Positions 15,499-23,967 of a stretch of 64,000 bases of DNA are shown here, piece by piece. Position numbers and translations under genes: made by a program. Below the pieces are notes generated by a model, which did no database searches, was not told the origin of the DNA, and saw only the letters and a program-made list of their open reading frames with translations. The stretch spans positions 620,001 to 684,000 of the forward strand of contig NZ_CP048630.1 in assembly GCF_010669125.1 (NCBI RefSeq), in the 5' to 3' direction. Positions within the stretch are counted from its first letter, which is position 1, and each line of letters begins with the position of its first letter. This DNA comes from Ancylobacter pratisalsi (GTDB lineage: Bacteria > Pseudomonadota > Alphaproteobacteria > Rhizobiales > Xanthobacteraceae).

Positions 15499-15753
15499 AT
15501 GTTCGACGGATGCATCATGACCGCGCCCATTCGGCTGTTCGCCGAGGGCTTTGGCCATGGGGTGCGCGCGGAAGAACATGCTGCGGGCGACGCTATGGCG
15601 CGCATCGAGGCAGGCATCGAAGCCCTTCGCGCACGAGGTCCGGGTCCCGGAATGGAAGAGCTTGCGATCCTCGACGAGCTTTTGGCCTTGCTGGCGGAAG
15701 AGGGCAGGAAGCTCGACGAAGAGGCTACCAGAGACTCCGCTCACCCTCTTTGA
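15499..15753 (+). CDS. Hypothetical small helical protein
   Basis: An 84-residue open frame (or 78 from the ATG at 15517) encoding a mostly helical, acidic protein: TAPIRLFAEGFGHGVRAEE, then repeated heptad-like stretches such as ARIEAGIEALRARG and LDELLALLAEEGRKLDEE. It looks like a real coding sequence with good alphaproteobacterial codon use, but has no domain I know. GGAAGCGG precedes the ATG at 15499. It is divergent from the peptide gene across the AT-rich region, and its 3' end overlaps the XRE gene tail to tail by 29 nt. Confidence 0.5.
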   Translation: MFDGCIMTAPIRLFAEGFGHGVRAEEHAAGDAMARIEAGIEALRARGPGPGMEELAILDELLALLAEEGRKLDEEATRDSAHPL

Positions 15754-16585
15754 TCGGCTGGACCGAGAGGTCGAAGCGCCGCACCGTCGCGAGCAGCGAG
15801 CGCGACTGCTCCTCCAGCGTGTCCACGATGATCGGATCCAGTGTCGGATCGTCGCTCGACAGCACGTGCGACGCGCGGATAGCGGCGCGGAGCGTCATCC
15901 GCGGCGGGCACTGTTTCAGGACCACCGCCGTCACGACGGGCCCTGAGGGGTTGAGAATGCTGGCGTGCCCGCTCAGCATGGCCTCTGAGTGCGTCAGCCA
16001 TCGCAGCACCAGCAGCGTCGGCTCCTGGCAGCCGACCTGGTTCATGGCGACGAAATAGAGCCAGTGGCGACGCTCCACGACGATGCCGCGATGATCGCCG
16101 CGAAAGTGCGACCACCAGGATCCTTTCGCTTCAGAGCGCCCAGTCAGCCGCCGGAACGAGGTGATCCCGTTGTCGCTGCGCACCACGATGAGCGAACGCA
16201 TGAGACTGCTCGGCTCATGCGGCGTCAGAAAGTAGGCAAAGTACAGCCCCGATTTGAGCGAAGTGCTCCCCTCGATCTCGAACGACTTCATCGTCGCCGC
16301 CAATTCGTGCAGCGCGAGCCCTTCGTCCTCGACCGTCCCGGTGGGCACCGGAGCCTTCACGCCATACGGGCGAGCCGGCTTCGCCTCTTCGAAGAGCTCC
16401 CTGTCGCTGACACCGAAATAGCTGCACAGCCGCGCCCGCGTCGCCTCGCGTGGCACCAGGTCTCCCGCGAGGTACTTGTTCATCTGCTGGCGGTTGATGC
16501 CCGTGGCGCGACAAACCTCAGCGATGCTCTTCTGCTGCTTGCAGAGGCGCGTGAGATTGGCGGCGAATATGGCTCGCAGAAGCAT
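15725..16585 (-). CDS. XRE-type helix-turn-helix transcriptional regulator
   Basis: A 286-residue protein. Residues 8-60 form a lambda-repressor-like HTH (LTRLCKQQKSIAEVCRATG, then INRQQMNKYLAGDLVPREAT). The remaining 220 residues are a putative sensor domain containing SGLYFAYFLTPHEPSSLMRS and VVERRHWLYFVAMNQVG, seen in alphaproteobacterial regulators of unknown ligand. It lies on the same strand as and upstream of the peptide/sagB pair, with the paired 11-bp elements in between. A role in controlling that pair is inferred from position only. Confidence 0.8.
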   Translation of the reverse strand: MLLRAIFAANLTRLCKQQKSIAEVCRATGINRQQMNKYLAGDLVPREATRARLCSYFGVSDRELFEEAKPARPYGVKAPVPTGTVEDEGLALHELAATMKSFEIEGSTSLKSGLYFAYFLTPHEPSSLMRSLIVVRSDNGITSFRRLTGRSEAKGSWWSHFRGDHRGIVVERRHWLYFVAMNQVGCQEPTLLVLRWLTHSEAMLSGHASILNPSGPVVTAVVLKQCPPRMTLRAAIRASHVLSSDDPTLDPIIVDTLEEQSRSLLATVRRFDLSVQPIKEGERSLW

Positions 16586-17095
16586 GGGGCATCCAGACGG
16601 GACAGCGCGATATGATTCGAGTTTAAACGAAGGATCCTACCGGGCTGTTCACCGCGACAGTTCGACGAGAACAAGGAGCTGCGACGCCTCGCCCCAGATT
16701 GTGCCCTCGGCACGCCATCCACCGGCTGGCAGAACAACCCACGAGATATATTGGCACTTTGGTCGTGCATGTCACCGCCTGCGCTGGTCATTGAGCTGTG
16801 ACACCTCGCATGTCCGGTAACGTATTCAGCTCGCACAAGATCGCAGCGCTCGTCCTCGGGCGCCCGGCACCCCTCTCGCGTTCCACACGAACCAATAGCC
16901 GGCCACGGTTGGCGCATCGCCGTCGCCGCGCCAAAACTCCGACCTTGAAAGGGAATTGAACGAGGGTCGGATCCCGGGACACCCTGCCCTGCCGATCGAC
17001 ACACGCCGCCGCAAACGCCTCTCAACACATTGTCTCGACCCGGGTACTGACCTTTCGATACAGTGCGGCTCCGTTAATGCCCCTGGGAGAGATAA
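16586..17095. other. Gap without a supported gene
   Basis: 510 nt between the XRE regulator start and the BA14K gene. Open frames here have no ribosome site and read as antisense-like composition, so none is called. The 3' end carries the BA14K ribosome site GGGAGAG (17083-17089), and promoters for both flanking genes must lie here. Confidence 0.5.
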
Positions 17096-17536
17096 ATGAG
17101 GCCCCTATTGGTTACTGCGCTCGTGCTCGGCCTGACCGGCACGGCCGTTGCGCAGCCATCCGTCCCGATCGCTCCGCAGGTACCGGCAAGCCTTGTCGAG
17201 GTTCAATATGGAGGGCCTCCCGGCTACCGCCCGCCGCCCGGCTATCGACCCGGCTATCGTCCGGGATACCGGCCGGGATACCGCCCCCCGCCGCCCGGCT
17301 ATTATGGTGGCGGCTACTACAACAATGGCTACAACAATGGCGGCGCGGTTGCCGCCGGCCTGATCAGCGGCCTGCTGATCGGCGGCATGCTGGGCGCGGC
17401 GGCCTCCCAGCAGAATCAAAGCGCCTACAATCAACATGTCGCGTGGTGCGCGCAGACCTATCGCTCTTATCGGTCGTCGGACAACTCGTTCCAGCCCTAT
17501 AACGGCCCGCGCCAGCCCTGCGTGTCGCCTTACTGA
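17096..17536 (+). CDS. BA14K-family secreted protein with Arg-Pro-Gly-Tyr repeats
   Basis: A 146-residue protein of the BA14K (Brucella 14-kDa immunoreactive, lectin-like) family. A signal peptide ends near AVAQ (residue 20). Residues 43-70 carry repeats of GYRPGYR/GYRPPP, then GGYYNNGYNNGG, then a glycine-rich helix GLISGLLIGGMLGAA that could enter a membrane. The C-terminal BA14K signature is CAQTYRSYRSSDNSFQPY followed by a second Cys and the terminal CVSPY. It is probably an envelope or outer-surface protein. A clear terminator follows. Confidence 0.88.
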   Translation: MRPLLVTALVLGLTGTAVAQPSVPIAPQVPASLVEVQYGGPPGYRPPPGYRPGYRPGYRPGYRPPPPGYYGGGYYNNGYNNGGAVAAGLISGLLIGGMLGAAASQQNQSAYNQHVAWCAQTYRSYRSSDNSFQPYNGPRQPCVSPY

Positions 17537-17541
17537 GCAAA

Positions 17542-17582
17542 GGAGAGGGCGGCGTCGATCCTCGATCAACGCCGCCCTCTCC
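17542..17582 (+). terminator. Long hairpin after the BA14K gene
   Basis: A perfect 13-bp inverted repeat (GGAGAGGGCGGCG and its complement) with a 15-nt loop begins 5 nt after the stop and is followed by TTCCTTCT. It is a likely terminator for the plus-strand BA14K gene and may also block minus-strand read-through. Confidence 0.7.
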
Positions 17583-17632
17583 TTCCTTCTGCCAGCCACT
17601 GGGCCGCCCGCCCGTGAGGCGGCGGGCCAGGC

Positions 17633-18115
17633 TCAATAGGGAACGCGGTCTTCCTTGTTCTTGTACTTCTTCCACACCTCGACAGCCTCCGGCTGCATGA
17701 TCTGGACGCAGGTGATGGAGCGCTCGCTGACCGGCTTCTTAAGTTCCTGGTAGATCATGCTGTCGTCGAAATCGCCGTATTCCAGCGCGTCCATGTTGGT
17801 GGACGCGTAGAAGACGCGCTCGATGCCCGCCCAGTAACAGGCCGCCATGCACATCGGGCAGGGTTCGGCACTGGTATAGAGAGTCGCATTCGTCAGCTTG
17901 AAGCTCCCGACCTTTTTGCATGCCTTGCGGATGGCATCGATTTCGCCATGCCAGGTCGGGTCATTCTCCGCAACGACGCGATTGGCCCCCTCACCGATGA
18001 TCTCGCCGTCCTGCACGATCACGCAGCCGAATACCCCGCCGGCGCTGTCGACCAGCGACGTCTTCTCGGAGAGAGCAATCGCCCGGGTCATGAACTTCTC
18101 GTCGTCGGCTGTCAT
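17633..18115 (-). CDS. Nucleoside/guanine deaminase-like enzyme
   Basis: A 160-residue zinc deaminase of the cytidine/deoxycytidylate deaminase superfamily. The zinc and proton-shuttle motif WHGEIDAIRKA (H-x-E) and the Cys pair in EPCPMCMAACYW are intact. GFDDS-like YGDFDDSMIYQELKKP and a domain-swapped C-terminal tail resemble guanine deaminase GuaD, so guanine to xanthine is the best guess. The ATG at 18115 is used. It is 51 nt downstream of the ABM-domain gene on the same strand and may share its transcript. Confidence 0.82.
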   Translation of the reverse strand: MTADDEKFMTRAIALSEKTSLVDSAGGVFGCVIVQDGEIIGEGANRVVAENDPTWHGEIDAIRKACKKVGSFKLTNATLYTSAEPCPMCMAACYWAGIERVFYASTNMDALEYGDFDDSMIYQELKKPVSERSITCVQIMQPEAVEVWKKYKNKEDRVPY

Positions 18116-18166
18116 CTTGCGTTCCTTGATTGACTGGAGGGACCTGCACGTCACAGCTTCGCGTGT

Positions 18167-19117
18167 TCAGGGGAACAACAGCGACAACAAAACCAATTCG
18201 CTGGCATAGACCGCAAACAGCACAAGCACGCCCACGCCCTCGATGAGTGCACGGTGCTCGGGAGCGGGCTGCAGCCACCACTTCATGCAGGCGCGCACCA
18301 GCCCGACCAGCGGCCAGGATACCAGCGAGACGCTGATCGCATTACCGATGAACGTTGCCGCGGCAATCGGCAGGCCGGCGAGATAGGGGCTGAGAAAACG
18401 GATCTCCAGCATCACCACCGGAAACAGCGCCATGAGAACCAGCGCGGTCTGCTTCCATGCCGCGGGCGATGCGCCGGCGCCCGGTGGCGCGAACCATTCC
18501 CCGAATCCTGCGGGCAGGCGGTGGCTATGCCAGCGCGATATGTGGGGATCGGACTTGTCGAGCAGAGCCCCACGCTCGGGAGAATTGACCCACGTGTCGA
18601 GGGCCTCGGGCGTGGCGAAGCGGACCAGGGTTGTCCAGTAAGGCAAGTCTGCCGAAAGCGGCGCCTGAACCAGGGTTCCCATATAACCGGGGAAACGCGC
18701 CTGAACCGCCTGAACGGATTCGGCCCAGGCTAGGAAGTCGGCTTGACGGCCCGGCTCGACATTCGTGGTGATGACCTCGGTCACGGCGGCGACGGCGTGG
18801 AAATCGGGTGCCGCCTCCTCCACGAGGTCGTCGACACCGGCCGGCCTCAGTGGCGAGAGCCCGGCGAGTAGCCCGGCACGCGCGGCATCGGCCATCCACG
18901 CATCGAGCGCTCCGTGAGAGGTGAAACGCTGGACCACCTGCCAGAGCATCGCGCCCGCATAGGCCGGTATGAACTCGATACTGAGAAAGCCGTCAAAGGA
19001 TGAGGCATGGCGTGTGAAGGAGGCCTGCCAGTCCGCGAACTGGGGTTCGGCGCCCTCCCGCAATGCGACCCGCGTTGCAACGGCACTGACGGCGGCGCTG
19101 GCCAGCTCGGCCGTCAT
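18167..19117 (-). CDS. Membrane protein with two antibiotic-biosynthesis-monooxygenase domains
   Basis: A 316-residue protein with two ABM-type ferredoxin-like domains (about residues 10-95, with QASFTRHASSFDGFLSIEF, and 105-200, with FLAWAESVQAVQARFPGYMG). A C-terminal part follows with about three membrane helices (QTALVLMALFPVVMLEIRFL, AAATFIGNAISVSLVSWPLV, and a final hydrophobic helix). This architecture resembles a group of proteobacterial proteins of unknown role; the ABM fold often binds small aromatics or heme-like ligands. The ATG at 19117 is used; a GTG at 19126 is the alternative. Confidence 0.78.
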   Translation of the reverse strand: MTAELASAAVSAVATRVALREGAEPQFADWQASFTRHASSFDGFLSIEFIPAYAGAMLWQVVQRFTSHGALDAWMADAARAGLLAGLSPLRPAGVDDLVEEAAPDFHAVAAVTEVITTNVEPGRQADFLAWAESVQAVQARFPGYMGTLVQAPLSADLPYWTTLVRFATPEALDTWVNSPERGALLDKSDPHISRWHSHRLPAGFGEWFAPPGAGASPAAWKQTALVLMALFPVVMLEIRFLSPYLAGLPIAAATFIGNAISVSLVSWPLVGLVRACMKWWLQPAPEHRALIEGVGVLVLFAVYASELVLLSLLFP

Positions 19118-19252
19118 CTTGCTCACTCCAGCACAGTGCGGGCGCCCATGATCTGACGATCATATTGCTTGAAGAAGCGTGCTGAAAGCAAAGTCTTTGT
19201 GGACGTCGGCGAGACGTGAAACCCGCCGACAGCCGGTCGCCGCAGCGAACGG

Positions 19253-19279
19253 CCGAAGCCCGGAGAATCCGGGCTTCGG
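19253..19279 (-). terminator. Hairpin downstream of the second BA14K gene
   Basis: A perfect 11-bp stem, CCGAAGCCCGG/CCGGGCTTCGG, with a 5-nt loop lies 47 nt beyond the BA14K stop in the direction of transcription. There is no T-run, so it is a possible terminator or 3' stabiliser. Confidence 0.5.
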
Positions 19280-19326
19280 GGTTGGCAACGTCACGGCATG
19301 CCGTTCTTCTGCGCGTGGCCTACAGG

Positions 19327-19764
19327 TCAGTAAGGCGACACACACTGACGGCGCGGGCCGTTATAGGGCTGGTACGTGTTGTCGTAAGCCCGATAGGAAC
19401 GGTAGTTGGCCGCACACCAACGAATATGCGCGTTTCCGCTGGGGACGACGTAACGCGCCGGCGGCGGGCTGGCGACCGCCCCGCCGATCGCTCCGCCGAT
19501 CAGCGCCCCGGCCGCAAAAGCGCCCGCAGGATACCACCAGCCATTGTAGCGCCGGTACCCCGGTCGGTAGTAGTTATAGCCACGATGTCCGTTATAATAA
19601 TGCCGACCACCGCGATAGTAATAGCCACGAGGTGCACGCACCTGTTCGACATTCGACTGCGGTGTTGATACGGCATTCAGCCCGAGAGGGGCCGCGAATG
19701 AGGGAACAGCACTTGACGTTACGGAAACAACCGCCGCCGTTAGCGCAATCATGATCTTCTTCAT
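19327..19764 (-). CDS. BA14K-family secreted protein
   Basis: A 145-residue paralogue of the gene at 17096. A signal peptide ([19 protein letters not shown], cleavage near FAA) is followed by a Tyr/Arg/Gly-rich region ([20 protein letters not shown]), a glycine-alanine helix [19 protein letters not shown], and the BA14K C-terminus [20 protein letters not shown] ending in CVSPY. It is presumably envelope-located. It sits alone between the ABM-domain gene and the lipid-glycan cluster. Function in the cell is not known; the family was named for antigenicity. Confidence 0.88.
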   Translation of the reverse strand: MKKIMIALTAAVVSVTSSAVPSFAAPLGLNAVSTPQSNVEQVRAPRGYYYRGGRHYYNGHRGYNYYRPGYRRYNGWWYPAGAFAAGALIGGAIGGAVASPPPARYVVPSGNAHIRWCAANYRSYRAYDNTYQPYNGPRRQCVSPY

Positions 19765-19951
19765 CGTTTATTCCTCCGAAGATACGATCCATGCTCTGAC
19801 GTTATCGAGGACAGGATGAATGCGGCCTGAATGGAATTTGTTCCCCGCGTGGCAGGCTCGCGCGTGGCAGGACGCCGCTTTCGAGTGCCGAGGTTCATCG
19901 CGCCTTCATCGAGCGGCGACAGTGTAGGTTTGAGGGCCGGAGCAAGTCAGG

Positions 19952-20761
19952 ATGCGTGTTTCGATTGTCATTCCCGCCTATAACGAGACCGGCAACATCG
20001 CCCGTCTCGTCGCGGAAACCCTTCAGGTTGTGCCAGACGAATGTCTCGGCGAGATCATCGTCGTCGACGACTTCAGCGACGACGCCACCGGCGACGAGGT
20101 GAAGTCGCTTGCCGCCTCCCATGGCGGGCTGCGCTATCTGCGTCACGCCAGCCGTGCCGGTCAGAGCGCGGCGCTACGCACCGGCATCCTCGCCGCGCGC
20201 TTCCCGGTCATCGCCACGATGGATGGCGACGGGCAGAACGACCCGGCGGACATCGCCAGCCTGGTGGCTCGGCTCGCGGCGCCGGGCACGGATGGGCCGG
20301 CTTTGGTCGGCGGCATTCGCGCCAAGCGCCGCGCCACGGGATCGCGACGCATCGCCTCGATCCTCGCCAACCGCCTGCGCGACTTCCTGCTCAAGGACGA
20401 CTGCCCGGACACCGGGTGCGGCATCAAGGTGTTCTGGCGCGAGGCCTTTCTGCGCCTGCCCTATTTCTCCGGCATGCATCGCTATTTGCCGGCGCTGTTC
20501 ATCAGTTACGGCCGCGACGTCGCCTATGCGCCGGTGGGTGACCGTCCGCGCCTTGCGGGCCAGTCGAAATACACCAATTTCGGCCGCGCCCTGATCGGCA
20601 TTTACGATCTGGTCGGCGTGTCCTGGCTCAGGAGGCGCACCATCGTTCCGCTGATTGCCGAGGACAGCGATGTCGCGATCCCGTTGAGGAACGGGCCCAG
20701 CCAGGCAAACGAGGCTATGGTGCCGAGCGTGGACGACAAGGCTCCGACGGGGACACTTTGA
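19952..20761 (+). CDS. Family 2 glycosyltransferase (polyprenyl-phosphate sugar synthase type)
   Basis: A 269-residue GT2 enzyme of the dolichol-phosphate-mannose-synthase/ArnC type, which moves a sugar from a nucleotide to a lipid phosphate. The nucleotide region VSIVIPAYNETGNIARLV opens the protein, IVVDDFSDDATGDE follows, and the DXD-type metal motif sits in ATMDGDGQNDPADI. It lacks C-terminal membrane helices. The last 53 codons overlap the PAP2 gene on the other strand. With the ArnT-like GT39 downstream, it likely supplies the lipid-linked sugar donor for lipid A or another membrane glycolipid. Confidence 0.88.
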   Translation: MRVSIVIPAYNETGNIARLVAETLQVVPDECLGEIIVVDDFSDDATGDEVKSLAASHGGLRYLRHASRAGQSAALRTGILAARFPVIATMDGDGQNDPADIASLVARLAAPGTDGPALVGGIRAKRRATGSRRIASILANRLRDFLLKDDCPDTGCGIKVFWREAFLRLPYFSGMHRYLPALFISYGRDVAYAPVGDRPRLAGQSKYTNFGRALIGIYDLVGVSWLRRRTIVPLIAEDSDVAIPLRNGPSQANEAMVPSVDDKAPTGTL

Positions 20762-21618
20762 GTGCCCAGCCAGTCCGTGGCGATCCCAAGGCCGCGGACA
20801 GCGCCGCGTAGAGCACCTGCCGGCAGCGTGAACAGTGCCCGCGCGAAGGCGGTTCTCTGCGCCCGCCAGGCCAGTCCGATCCGGGTAAGTTCGCTCTCCA
20901 GCCGCTCATTGCTGAAGGTCTCGGCATAGGCGACGTAGAAGGCGCGCCGCAGCCCCACCGCCAACGTCAGAACCAGCGCCGTCGAAATGGTGATGTCCGA
21001 CAGGAAATGGGCACCGGCCGCCACCCGGTTCATCGACACGGCCGCCGCCACCAGCCCCAGCAGCACCAGAACCTGCCGCCTCCAGGGGCGTGGCAGGTAG
21101 AGCGCTAACGGGATGAGGCATGCGATTGTTGCCGCCTCGCCGGAAACGAACGAGCGATGCGAGAAGATGTGCTCGCCGAACGACCACGCATCGACAAAGG
21201 GAAGCTGCCCTCCGAACTCGTCGACATTCTTGGGACGAGGTCGGCCCCAGAAGTTCTTGAGAACGCCGTTCACCAGCAAGGCCGGGCCGAGCAAGTACAG
21301 CATCACGAAATACAGCGAGAACCGAGGAGCAAACAGGCTGGGGCGCATCGGATTGAGAAGCTTCAGCAGCAGCACGACGCCGAGCACGATGCCGACCGCG
21401 ACCGAGACATAGCTTCCTGCATTGCGCAGATCCTGCAGCAGCGCGACCCGGGCCAGTGGAAAGCCTTCGCCCGGCACGTAGAACAGGCGTGACACCGCGA
21501 GATCGATCGACGGGGCGATGATGAAGACCGCTGAGATCAGGAATGTCAGATAGACAAAGGTCAACACCCTGTTGTCACGGTAGAATACGCAGAAAAGCGC
21601 GCAAACCTCCTTGAACAA
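20602..21618 (-). CDS. PAP2-family membrane phosphatase (lipid phosphatase)
   Basis: A 338-residue multi-pass PAP2 phosphatase, likely acting on a lipid phosphate such as lipid A or undecaprenyl/phosphatidyl lipids. Motif 1 is KNFWGRPRP (KX6RP) and motif 3 is NRVAAGAHFLSD (RX5HX3D). Motif 2 reads SFVSGEA, with glutamate where the textbook PSGH has histidine. The start is a TTG at 21618 preceded by GGAAGGAG at good spacing; a GTG at 21567 is the alternative. The 3' end overlaps the GT2 gene by 160 nt on the opposite strand. Confidence 0.87.
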   Translation of the reverse strand: MFKEVCALFCVFYRDNRVLTFVYLTFLISAVFIIAPSIDLAVSRLFYVPGEGFPLARVALLQDLRNAGSYVSVAVGIVLGVVLLLKLLNPMRPSLFAPRFSLYFVMLYLLGPALLVNGVLKNFWGRPRPKNVDEFGGQLPFVDAWSFGEHIFSHRSFVSGEAATIACLIPLALYLPRPWRRQVLVLLGLVAAAVSMNRVAAGAHFLSDITISTALVLTLAVGLRRAFYVAYAETFSNERLESELTRIGLAWRAQRTAFARALFTLPAGALRGAVRGLGIATDWLGTQSVPVGALSSTLGTIASFAWLGPFLNGIATSLSSAISGTMVRLLSQDTPTRS

Positions 21619-21794
21619 AATGCCGCTCCTTCCACCCCATCACGCCCGCGATGAATGGAAAAAGAGGGCACGCCCGTGACGTCGAAATGAAAGGACAATG
21701 ATGACTGGATGACGTCTTGCGACGACCGGCCTTTCTCGGCAGCGGCCCGAGACTTCATCGAGCGCGGCGGCCTCGCGGCCCCGCGCCGCAGCGG

Positions 21795-22100
21795 TCAGCT
21801 ACCGGGTTCGGCCTCCGCCGGCGCGCCGGCGCGCCCGGACCGCTCGCGCAGCACGAAATAGATGTTGCGGCTGTAGATCAGAAGCCCCGCAGCCTGACCG
21901 ACCATGAACACCGGATCCTGGCGATAGATCGCATAGGCCAGCAGGGTCATCCCTCCGCCCATCGAGAAGCCCCAGAACGCCACGGGAACCACCGAGCGAC
22001 GTGCCCGCTCACTTGCAATCCACTGCACCAGGAAACGCATGGTGAAGAGAGCCTGCCCGACAAAGCCGATCATCAGCCACGGGGTAAGGGAGAACGTCAT
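21795..22100 (-). CDS. LABN-domain membrane protein (lipid A biosynthesis N-terminal type)
   Basis: A protein of about 101 residues with three membrane helices and the LABN signature GQALFTMRFLVQWIASERAR. The motif VVPVAFWGFSMGGGMTLLAY follows. Such small proteins are encoded next to GT2/GT39 pairs and are thought to help transfer or flip the lipid-linked sugar. The ATG at 22100 is used; a GTG at 22109 overlaps the upstream stop (GTGA). It is translationally coupled to the GT39 gene. Confidence 0.87.
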   Translation of the reverse strand: MTFSLTPWLMIGFVGQALFTMRFLVQWIASERARRSVVPVAFWGFSMGGGMTLLAYAIYRQDPVFMVGQAAGLLIYSRNIYFVLRERSGRAGAPAEAEPGS

Positions 22101-22105
22101 GTTGC

Positions 22106-23842
22106 TCACGGCCCTTTCGTGCCGGCGCCCTGCGGCGCGACGAGGAGATCGAGCGAGAGAAGGCGACCATTGCCAAGATTAACGCCGTTCACCGTATCGA
22201 GCGAGCGCGCGGTGCGGCCAAGTTCGGCCATGCGTGCATCGAAACGGGCGCGCTGGCGCGTGTCCACCACGGCCACACGACAGCCCGGTTCGGCAAGAAA
22301 GTCGGCGGCCTGCGCGCCATCGCCTGTCAGCGTATTCGTGCCGATGTTGAACAACAGGCTCGCTTCGGAAAAGCCGGACACCATCGCCTGGGGGTGGACG
22401 CAATCGACATCCGCCGCAATGGCTGCCGCCAGGCGCGGGGAAACCCACAGTGCCTCGAGCCGCGGCGCGACCACGCCGAAACCGAGCGTGTAGAGCACGA
22501 CGGCCTGCGCCAGCAGCACACGATAGGCACTCGTCATGCCCGCACCCAGCGCCTGCCACACCACGATGGCCCCGATCGCGGCGGCAAGAAGCGCAAGCGC
22601 CACGGCTTCGACCGACACCGCGGCCTCGAACCAATAGAACGCACCCACCAGCCCGACGCCTGCCAGCACGCCGCCAAGAGCCGCCATGACGACCAGGGTG
22701 CGCATCCACCAGGATGGCTGGTCGAGCCGCCCGGATGCCAGCGCGGCGCCGGCGAGCAGCGCAATCGCCGGATAGGTTGGCAACGTATAATGCGGCAGCT
22801 TGGTCGCCGTGATCTCGAACACAATCCAGAACGGCACGATCCAAGCGAGGCAGAACCGCACCGCCGGCGTGCGCCGGTTGGTCCACACCCACGGCAGCGC
22901 GGACACCGCCAGCGCGGCCCCCGGCCAGAAGATGACGAGGAAGGCGGCCAGATGCGCGCCGGGCGGCGCGCCGTGAGACTCCTGCCCTGTCGCCACCTTG
23001 CCGAGCAGGTCCTTACCGATCGCCTCGTGGAAGAAGTCCGTGCCGGAGTGCATCGCGATGGCGATCAGCCAGGGCAACACGATGACCAGCATCAACGGCA
23101 CGCCCAGCACCGGACGTAGCACCCTCAGCCAGCGCCAGTCGCGATCCCACAGCGATACGCCAATCGCGGTAAACGCCGCGAGCATGGGCGCAATCGGCCC
23201 CTTGACGAGGATCGCCGCACCCATCGCCCCCCAGAACAACAAGGGCCAGCCAAGCGAGACCTTCTCGCCGCGCGCGACATAGAGCCGTGCCAGGGCCAGC
23301 TGACCGGCCACGGCACAGGCAAGCAGCGTGGCGTCGGTCTTGGCGAGCCGCGCCTCGCCGCCGAGGACGACGCAGGCGGCGAGCAGCGCTCCCGCCCAGA
23401 AGGCCGCCCGAGCCCCGAAAAGCCGCACCCCTATGGCGTGAGTCAGCAAAATGGCAAGGCAGGCGGCCAGCAGCGAGGGAATGCGGTAGGCCCAGATCGG
23501 CGCGTGCGCCCCCAGCCCCGTCAGTTCCACCGCCGTGGACTGCAGCCAGTAGATCCCGATCGGCTTCTTGAAGCGCGGTTCAGCCCCCAGGCGCGGCGTG
23601 ATGAAGTCGCCGCTTTCCACCATCTGCCGGGTCGCCTGGGCAAACCGTGCCTCGTCGCGGTCGATGACCGGGAGGGTGAAAAAGCCCGGCAGCACACAGG
23701 CGAGGAAAAACAGCACCAGAAACAGCCGGGCACGCCAGATACTGGCCTCGCCATCCACGCCAACCAGCGACGAGCGCGGTGCGCGCGCGCCATCGTCGGC
23801 CCCCAATCGAGCTGCCTCGCTCATCGCTTCGTTCGACCCCAT
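22106..23842 (-). CDS. ArnT-like family 39 glycosyltransferase
   Basis: A 578-residue membrane glycosyltransferase with about a dozen helices. The periplasmic catalytic loop motif VIDRDEARFAQATRQMV near residue 60 holds the D/E pair of the GT39/ArnT class. Such enzymes move a sugar from a polyprenyl-phosphate carrier to lipid A or another envelope acceptor (aminoarabinose or galacturonic acid in known cases). The sugar here is unknown. It is the first gene of the minus-strand set GT39-LABN-PAP2, with GT2 convergent at the other end. Confidence 0.88.
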   Translation of the reverse strand: MGSNEAMSEAARLGADDGARAPRSSLVGVDGEASIWRARLFLVLFFLACVLPGFFTLPVIDRDEARFAQATRQMVESGDFITPRLGAEPRFKKPIGIYWLQSTAVELTGLGAHAPIWAYRIPSLLAACLAILLTHAIGVRLFGARAAFWAGALLAACVVLGGEARLAKTDATLLACAVAGQLALARLYVARGEKVSLGWPLLFWGAMGAAILVKGPIAPMLAAFTAIGVSLWDRDWRWLRVLRPVLGVPLMLVIVLPWLIAIAMHSGTDFFHEAIGKDLLGKVATGQESHGAPPGAHLAAFLVIFWPGAALAVSALPWVWTNRRTPAVRFCLAWIVPFWIVFEITATKLPHYTLPTYPAIALLAGAALASGRLDQPSWWMRTLVVMAALGGVLAGVGLVGAFYWFEAAVSVEAVALALLAAAIGAIVVWQALGAGMTSAYRVLLAQAVVLYTLGFGVVAPRLEALWVSPRLAAAIAADVDCVHPQAMVSGFSEASLLFNIGTNTLTGDGAQAADFLAEPGCRVAVVDTRQRARFDARMAELGRTARSLDTVNGVNLGNGRLLSLDLLVAPQGAGTKGP

Positions 23843-23967
23843 CGCCCTTCAAAAGCCCGCCACCGGCTTCCTTGCTGGCCTTGCGTGACCACGATGTGAC
23901 CCTCGCAAGGCGCAATCACGGCAAAACCGGAGGCGAGGCAAGTGGCGAATGGTTACCTCCGCCCTGG

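Noticed and set aside
17240..17300. Short tandem DNA repeats that could suggest a CRISPR
   Set aside because: The repeats are 12-15 nt, in frame, and encode GYRP units of a BA14K protein.
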